Shown here in pieces: positions 60,375 through 64,000 of a stretch of 64,000 nt of DNA. Under the pieces are notes generated by a model. It was not told the DNA's origin. It searched no databases and saw only the letters and a program-made list of their open reading frames with translations. Each line of letters opens with the position of its first letter. Positions within the stretch are counted from its first letter, which is position 1. The translations under genes and the position numbers were made by a program. The DNA lies in the NCBI RefSeq assembly GCF_003388735.1, contig NZ_QUBQ01000005.1, positions 288,885 through 352,884 of the forward strand, read 5' to 3'. The stretch is from Paenibacillus paeoniae (lineage in GTDB: Bacteria > Bacillota > Bacilli > Paenibacillales > Paenibacillaceae).

Positions 60375-60415
60375 AACGTGCCGGAAGCGATCATACGCTA
60401 CACTGCACGTTTTTG
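60375..60415 (+). terminator. Terminator after perR
   Basis: AACGTGC (60375-60381) pairs with GCACGTT (60405-60411) across a partly structured loop, followed by TTTG. Confidence 0.65.
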
Positions 60416-60462
60416 TTTGAAAGAGGACTTTATTCAAATACGTGGATTGGAGGAGTGACGGA

Positions 60463-62196
60463 TTGGAGACGAATGTAGGGCGTGCAACCCGCAAGAGACG
60501 TAGAGGCGGATGCGGCCTAATGCTAGTATTATTTTTCGCAGCGGCGGCTATTACCTTCGGGTGGTTCGGATATATGAAGTTCATCCCAAGCAATGAGCAG
60601 CAAGCGCCAAGCTACAGTATGAAGAATCCGATTATCGTATCTGGCAAGGAGACAGGGTACGGAGCCCTATTGGATGAAGGGGAAGTGAAGCTTCCGCTCC
60701 CGTTGCTTGAAGAGCTGCTTGGAGAGGACAAGCCAATACACTATGAAGAGCAGTCCAAGACGCTTGTGATGACTACGGCGGATAAGGTGCTGCGATTAAA
60801 GACAGATGCTTTGACGGGGATTATGAATCAAAGCGACTACAAGCTTACAATAGCAGCAGAAGTGGTGGACAATACCGTATACATCCCTACGGAACCGCTT
60901 GAAGAGCTGTTCGGCATTCGTGCCGAATATGACGAGACCAGCTCGATTGTAACCATCGTAAGGGAAGGCGATACGATTCAACTGGCCGAAGCTACGCCGA
61001 AGGATGGAGCGGCTATTCGCATTGAGCCATCAATTAGGAAGCCTTATTTGTTCAAGCTCTCGCAAGAGGATACGGTTCGGATATGGGAAGAATCCGAGGG
61101 CTGGATGCTGGTGCAGACCGGGAACGGTCATATTGGGTATATGAATAAGAAGGATCTGAGACTCACGAAGATCGATCAGATTCCGGAGCGGGAGAAAGCA
61201 AAAGCGTTTATTCCATGGAAGGTGATGGGCAGTAAAATCAATCTGACGTGGGAGGCGGTCTATAATCGTAAGACGGATACGTCCAAGATTGGGGACATGC
61301 CGGGCGTCAATGTTGTCAGCCCGACCTGGTTCGAGCTGACGGACGGGCAAGGCACAATTGAAGGAAAGGCAGATCCTGCTTACGTGAAGTGGGCGCATAA
61401 TCGGGGCTACCAGGTGTGGGGGCTATTCAGCAATGGCTTCGAGCCGAAGCAAACAACAGAAGCCCTGTCGACTGTAGAGACCCGATTCTCGATGATCCAA
61501 CAGCTGCTTGCATTCGCTAAAATCTACAATTTGCAGGGTATCAATATCGATTTTGAGAATGTCTATACGAAGGACAAGGAAAATCTTGTTCAGTTTGTAA
61601 AGGAAATGACTCCGCTGCTGCATGAGCAAGGACTGGTCGTCTCGATCGATGTAACACCGAAGTCGAACAGTGAGATGTGGTCGGTCTTCCTGGATCGTCC
61701 CGCGCTTGGCAAAGTCGTTGATTATATGATGGTGATGGCATACGACGAACACTGGGCAGCTAGCCCCAAAGCCGGTTCTGTCGCATCGCTGCCTTGGGTG
61801 GAGCGTTCCATTACCCGTATATTGGAGGAAGACGGCGTGCCGGCAAGCAAGCTGATCTTAAGCATACCGCTGTATACGAGAATATGGACGGAGCAGAAGG
61901 ATGAAGCCGGGGCGGTAAAAGTGTCTTCGAAAGCAGTAGGCATGGAAACGGTGAAGTCTATCATTAGCGAGAAGAAGCTAAAGCCGGTATTGGATGAAGC
62001 GGCTGGTCAAAACTATGTGGAGTACGAGGAAGATGGCGCGCTGCGCCGGATATGGATAGAAGACGATATCTCTATCAAGTCTCGCGTAGAGCTGGCACGG
62101 AAATATGATTTGGCCGGTATCGCTACATGGCAGCGCAGCTTCCAGACCCCTTCTGTATGGGGAACCATCGATGAAGCTTTGACCAAAATGCCATAA
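60463..62196 (+). CDS. Membrane-anchored GH18 protein with copper-amine-oxidase-like and SH3 domains
   Basis: This 577-residue protein has a basic N-terminus and one anchor helix (about 17-35). A copper amine oxidase N-terminal-like wall-binding region follows (about 60-170), then a bacterial SH3-like domain (about 175-235) and a GH18 barrel (about 240-575). The GH18 motif GINIDFENVY supplies the catalytic glutamate, and YMMVMAYDEHW is also conserved. The set-up resembles sporulation/germination cortex-lytic glycosidases such as YdhD/YaaH. The start is the TTG at 60463, 7 nt after GGAGGAG. It lies alone between two terminators and probably acts on peptidoglycan outside the membrane. Confidence 0.88.
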   Translation: METNVGRATRKRRRGGCGLMLVLFFAAAAITFGWFGYMKFIPSNEQQAPSYSMKNPIIVSGKETGYGALLDEGEVKLPLPLLEELLGEDKPIHYEEQSKTLVMTTADKVLRLKTDALTGIMNQSDYKLTIAAEVVDNTVYIPTEPLEELFGIRAEYDETSSIVTIVREGDTIQLAEATPKDGAAIRIEPSIRKPYLFKLSQEDTVRIWEESEGWMLVQTGNGHIGYMNKKDLRLTKIDQIPEREKAKAFIPWKVMGSKINLTWEAVYNRKTDTSKIGDMPGVNVVSPTWFELTDGQGTIEGKADPAYVKWAHNRGYQVWGLFSNGFEPKQTTEALSTVETRFSMIQQLLAFAKIYNLQGINIDFENVYTKDKENLVQFVKEMTPLLHEQGLVVSIDVTPKSNSEMWSVFLDRPALGKVVDYMMVMAYDEHWAASPKAGSVASLPWVERSITRILEEDGVPASKLILSIPLYTRIWTEQKDEAGAVKVSSKAVGMETVKSIISEKKLKPVLDEAAGQNYVEYEEDGALRRIWIEDDISIKSRVELARKYDLAGIATWQRSFQTPSVWGTIDEALTKMP

Positions 62197-62213
62197 TTCC
62201 TTTCTTATTAATA

Positions 62214-62252
62214 GAAGAAGACCTCCAAGCATGGATGCTTGGAGGTCTTCTT
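62214..62252. terminator. Bidirectional terminator between GH18 gene and ygzB
   Basis: A 17-bp nearly perfect stem (62214-62230 and 62236-62252) lies between convergent genes. Confidence 0.85.
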
Positions 62253-62268
62253 CGTTCATTATGTGTGG

Positions 62269-62634
62269 TTATGCTTTGATGTCCTCGACCTTCAGGTCTG
62301 TTGCTTCTGACGGGTCCAGTGTAAGTATGGTTCTGCAGAACATGCAGCGATCGGTTTTGCCCAGCATCTTTGTCTGTCTTCCGCATTCCGGACATTGCAG
62401 CATGGTGGCGCTGGTCGACAGCATGCCGGCCCAGAAGTAGATAGCCACGCTGATAAGCAGCGAGATCATGCCGAATACCATAAAGATCCCTGCAATAATT
62501 TTGCCTGCTTGACCCCAGAGGACAATACCGGCGGTCCCCAGTATCATAATCCCCATGCCGACTAACGTAAAGACAAGTCCCCAGAGACGGAATTCATTAA
62601 TTTTTGCTGATTTGAAAAAGATCTTTTTCATCAT
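62269..62634 (-). CDS. ygzB: YgzB/UPF0295-type membrane protein with a zinc-ribbon-like C-terminus
   Basis: This 121-residue protein has two transmembrane helices (about 17-40 and 46-68). A cytosolic zinc-ribbon-like part with C-P-E-C and C-M-F-C pairs (LQCPECGRQTKMLGKTDRCM) follows. The spacing and the segment YFWAGMLST match B. subtilis YgzB, whose gene is also near perR and an rRNA operon. Its function is unknown. The ATG follows AAAGGGTATGA. Confidence 0.88.
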   Translation of the reverse strand: MMKKIFFKSAKINEFRLWGLVFTLVGMGIMILGTAGIVLWGQAGKIIAGIFMVFGMISLLISVAIYFWAGMLSTSATMLQCPECGRQTKMLGKTDRCMFCRTILTLDPSEATDLKVEDIKA

Positions 62635-62786
62635 TCATACCCTTTCTGTGACTATTGGCTTACGAAAATAAGACTCAATTTCTACGACGGAAAGCAGGAA
62701 AGTGCATCCGGTTTGTCGAAAAGGAATAAATCTGTAGATTATTATTATAGCCTAATCTACTTCGATTAGCTATACGGAGGAACCCA

Positions 62787-63665
62787 GTGGAGCATATCAG
62801 AGAGCATGTAGTAGACACCTATCGGGAACTGCCTGGACTGTTGGCCATATCTGTCATCAAAAACCCGTACTCCTATAACCCGCTTGTTGATGGTTTAGAT
62901 ATGTTAGTGCTTCTCGTGACCGAGCGATCTGTCGTCGAGAATTCCGCGGAGCATGTTCAACTGGATGATGAACGAGCGCTTATTCGAATGGTGCATCGGG
63001 ATGAGTTGGATAAGTGGATTACAGGCGGCGAGAATCGCAATATTATTGAATGGTTAGTGCGGGGGGAGATTTGGTTGGATCGTGACGGTTATCTGGCGGG
63101 AGTTCGTGAACGGTTGCTTCTGTTTCCTGAATCCATGCGCGAGCAAAAGCAATTCATCGAGTTTACCGGATTTCTGAGAACGTATTTGCAGGCAAAACAG
63201 GATCTATTGGATGGCAATCTGCTGGATGCATACAGCCATGTACTGACTGCTCTTCATCATTGGGCGCATATTGTCCTTATAGAAGAAGGAAGACATCCGG
63301 AGCTTACCGTCTGGAAGCAGCTGAGGCGTGTGCATCCCGGCGTATATAAGTTGTATGAAGAGTTGACGGCAAGTCCGGAGACACTGGAGCAACGCGTACA
63401 ATTAGTGATGCTGGCATGCGAGTTCTCTGTCATGAACAAGATGAAGCTATGCTGTTCACTTCTATTGGATATCATGAATAGCCGTGAAGAACCCTGGAGT
63501 ATAGGCGAGCTTCAAAGCCATCCTTCGATCAGACCTCTGCAAATTGAACTATCCTTAGTGATTCATAAATTAGTAAAGCGAGCTTATGTCAGAGAAGTAG
63601 CGGTTATGCAAGAACCGAAGGAGTCAGGGGCCCTGGAACTTAGATATATGGTAACTGCTCAATAG
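62787..63665 (+). CDS. ygxA: Nucleotidyltransferase-like protein (YgxA-type)
   Basis: This 292-residue protein resembles B. subtilis YgxA, a nucleotidyltransferase-like protein located just upstream of an rRNA operon, as here. The N-terminal part (about 1-110: LAISVIKNPYSYNPLVDGLDMLVLLVTE) is the degenerate nucleotidyltransferase fold. The helical middle includes LDAYSHVLTALHHWAHIVLIEEGRHPE, and the C-terminus (about 230-290) looks like a winged helix. Metal-binding aspartates are not clearly conserved, so activity is uncertain. The start is GTG behind CGGAGGA. Confidence 0.85.
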   Translation: MEHIREHVVDTYRELPGLLAISVIKNPYSYNPLVDGLDMLVLLVTERSVVENSAEHVQLDDERALIRMVHRDELDKWITGGENRNIIEWLVRGEIWLDRDGYLAGVRERLLLFPESMREQKQFIEFTGFLRTYLQAKQDLLDGNLLDAYSHVLTALHHWAHIVLIEEGRHPELTVWKQLRRVHPGVYKLYEELTASPETLEQRVQLVMLACEFSVMNKMKLCCSLLLDIMNSREEPWSIGELQSHPSIRPLQIELSLVIHKLVKRAYVREVAVMQEPKESGALELRYMVTAQ

Positions 63666-63747
63666 TGGAGAATGAGGATGAGACGTGCAGAGGAATTAGA
63701 CTCTGTACGTCGTTTCGATTAGAGGCTAAAAAATATGCAATTAGGTG

Positions 63748-63777
63748 TTGACGAGCCTTGTGTCTCTGTGATACATT
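63748..63777 (+). promoter_or_regulatory. rRNA promoter P1
   Basis: TTGACG (63748-63753) and TACATT (63772-63777) are 18 nt apart. A perfect 6-bp hairpin ACTCGC/GCGAGT (63781-63799) follows at the start of the transcript. It is the first of two tandem promoters before an rRNA operon. Confidence 0.75.
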
Positions 63778-63855
63778 AGAACTCGCCGCTTTTGCGAGTG
63801 AGGAAATCGAGAAAAGACGAAATTAAAAAAAATGTCGAAACTCGAAAAAAAGTAC

Positions 63856-63885
63856 TTGCAATAAGATAGGCACCTGTGATATATT
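63856..63885 (+). promoter_or_regulatory. rRNA promoter P2
   Basis: TTGCAA (63856-63861) and TATATT (63880-63885) are 18 nt apart. P1 and P2 share TCGCCGCT shortly after the -10 (63783-63790 and 63893-63900). Confidence 0.75.
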
Positions 63886-63940
63886 ATAAAAGTCGCCGCT
63901 GAGACAAACGGCTGACACGCAAGAAACGAAAGACAAGAGA

Positions 63941-63961
63941 TTGTTCTTTGAAAACTGAACA
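63941..63961 (+). promoter_or_regulatory. rRNA leader boxA/antitermination region
   Basis: TTGTTCTTTGAAAACTGAAC is the canonical sequence found just before 16S genes in Firmicutes. The 16S rRNA gene itself should begin just beyond the window end. Confidence 0.85.
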
Positions 63962-64000
63962 ACGAGCGAAACTGCCCGATACAATCGCAAGATTGAATCG

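Overview
The window is chromosomal DNA of a low-to-mid GC, endospore-type Firmicute, most probably Paenibacillus. The signs are many GGAGG ribosome binding sites with TTG/GTG starts, paired MalF/MalG-type sugar permeases without a local ATPase, YesM/YesN-type two-component pairs, SLH-domain surface proteins, a single gatCAB operon, and the order perR / (GH18 gene) / ygzB / ygxA / rRNA promoters, which resembles the perR-ygzB-ygxA-rrn order of Bacillus subtilis. I see no phage, insertion sequence, CRISPR array, tRNA or rRNA gene body. The window stops inside an rRNA leader.

Layout. 0-6.5 kb: an OmpR-type two-component system co-transcribed with two sugar-type ABC permeases, a HlyD/RND-type adaptor and a solute-binding lipoprotein. 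6.5-13.8 kb: DUF3231-like protein, pirin behind a palindromic operator, DedA protein, two TetR regulators, a metzincin-like protein with a Cys/His cluster, a Pro/Gly-rich small protein and an SDR reductase. 13.9-31.8 kb: a uronate-polysaccharide (probably glycosaminoglycan-type) utilisation locus: kduI, kduD, a heparinase II/III-family lyase broken by one amber codon, an ABC importer, a YesM/YesN pair, GH88 unsaturated glucuronyl hydrolase, GH35 beta-galactosidase and a secreted PL8 lyase. 31.9-37.5 kb: degenerate tandem repeats, a Zur-box-controlled CobW GTPase, metNIQ and a PatB/MalY C-S lyase. 37.7-39.7 kb: an alkylation-repair operon (adaA, ogt, SPL-like radical SAM). 39.8-47.3 kb: small membrane protein, uracil permease, an SLH protein with two thioredoxin-like domains, a Pro/Ala-rich anchored protein and a cystine symporter. 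47.4-53.5 kb: unknown protein, cupin plus AraC regulator, a sugar isomerase/oxidoreductase pair, RelP alarmone synthetase and an IDEAL-like protein. 53.7-64 kb: gatCAB, MgtC, a DUF4097-type membrane protein, perR, a GH18 protein, ygzB, ygxA and tandem rRNA promoters.

The strongest unlabelled signal is in the polysaccharide locus. Five promoters (before kduI, the permeases, the binding protein, GH88 and PL8) carry the same roughly 31-bp element, two CAaAAT-like half-sites about 21 bp apart around a GCAC core. In all five a -10 hexamer begins exactly 47 nt after the G of GCAC, and good -35 boxes are lacking. This is the geometry expected for activation by a tandem-HTH AraC protein, and the YesN-type regulator encoded inside the locus is the obvious candidate. 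Two of the five promoters also carry a cre-like site just downstream of the -10. The inferred pathway: PL8 cleaves the polymer outside the cell, the importer takes up unsaturated oligosaccharides, GH88 and GH35 (and the lyase, when intact) process them, and KduI/KduD convert the released 4-deoxy-5-keto-uronate. The following steps (KdgK, KdgA) and the transport ATPase must lie elsewhere.
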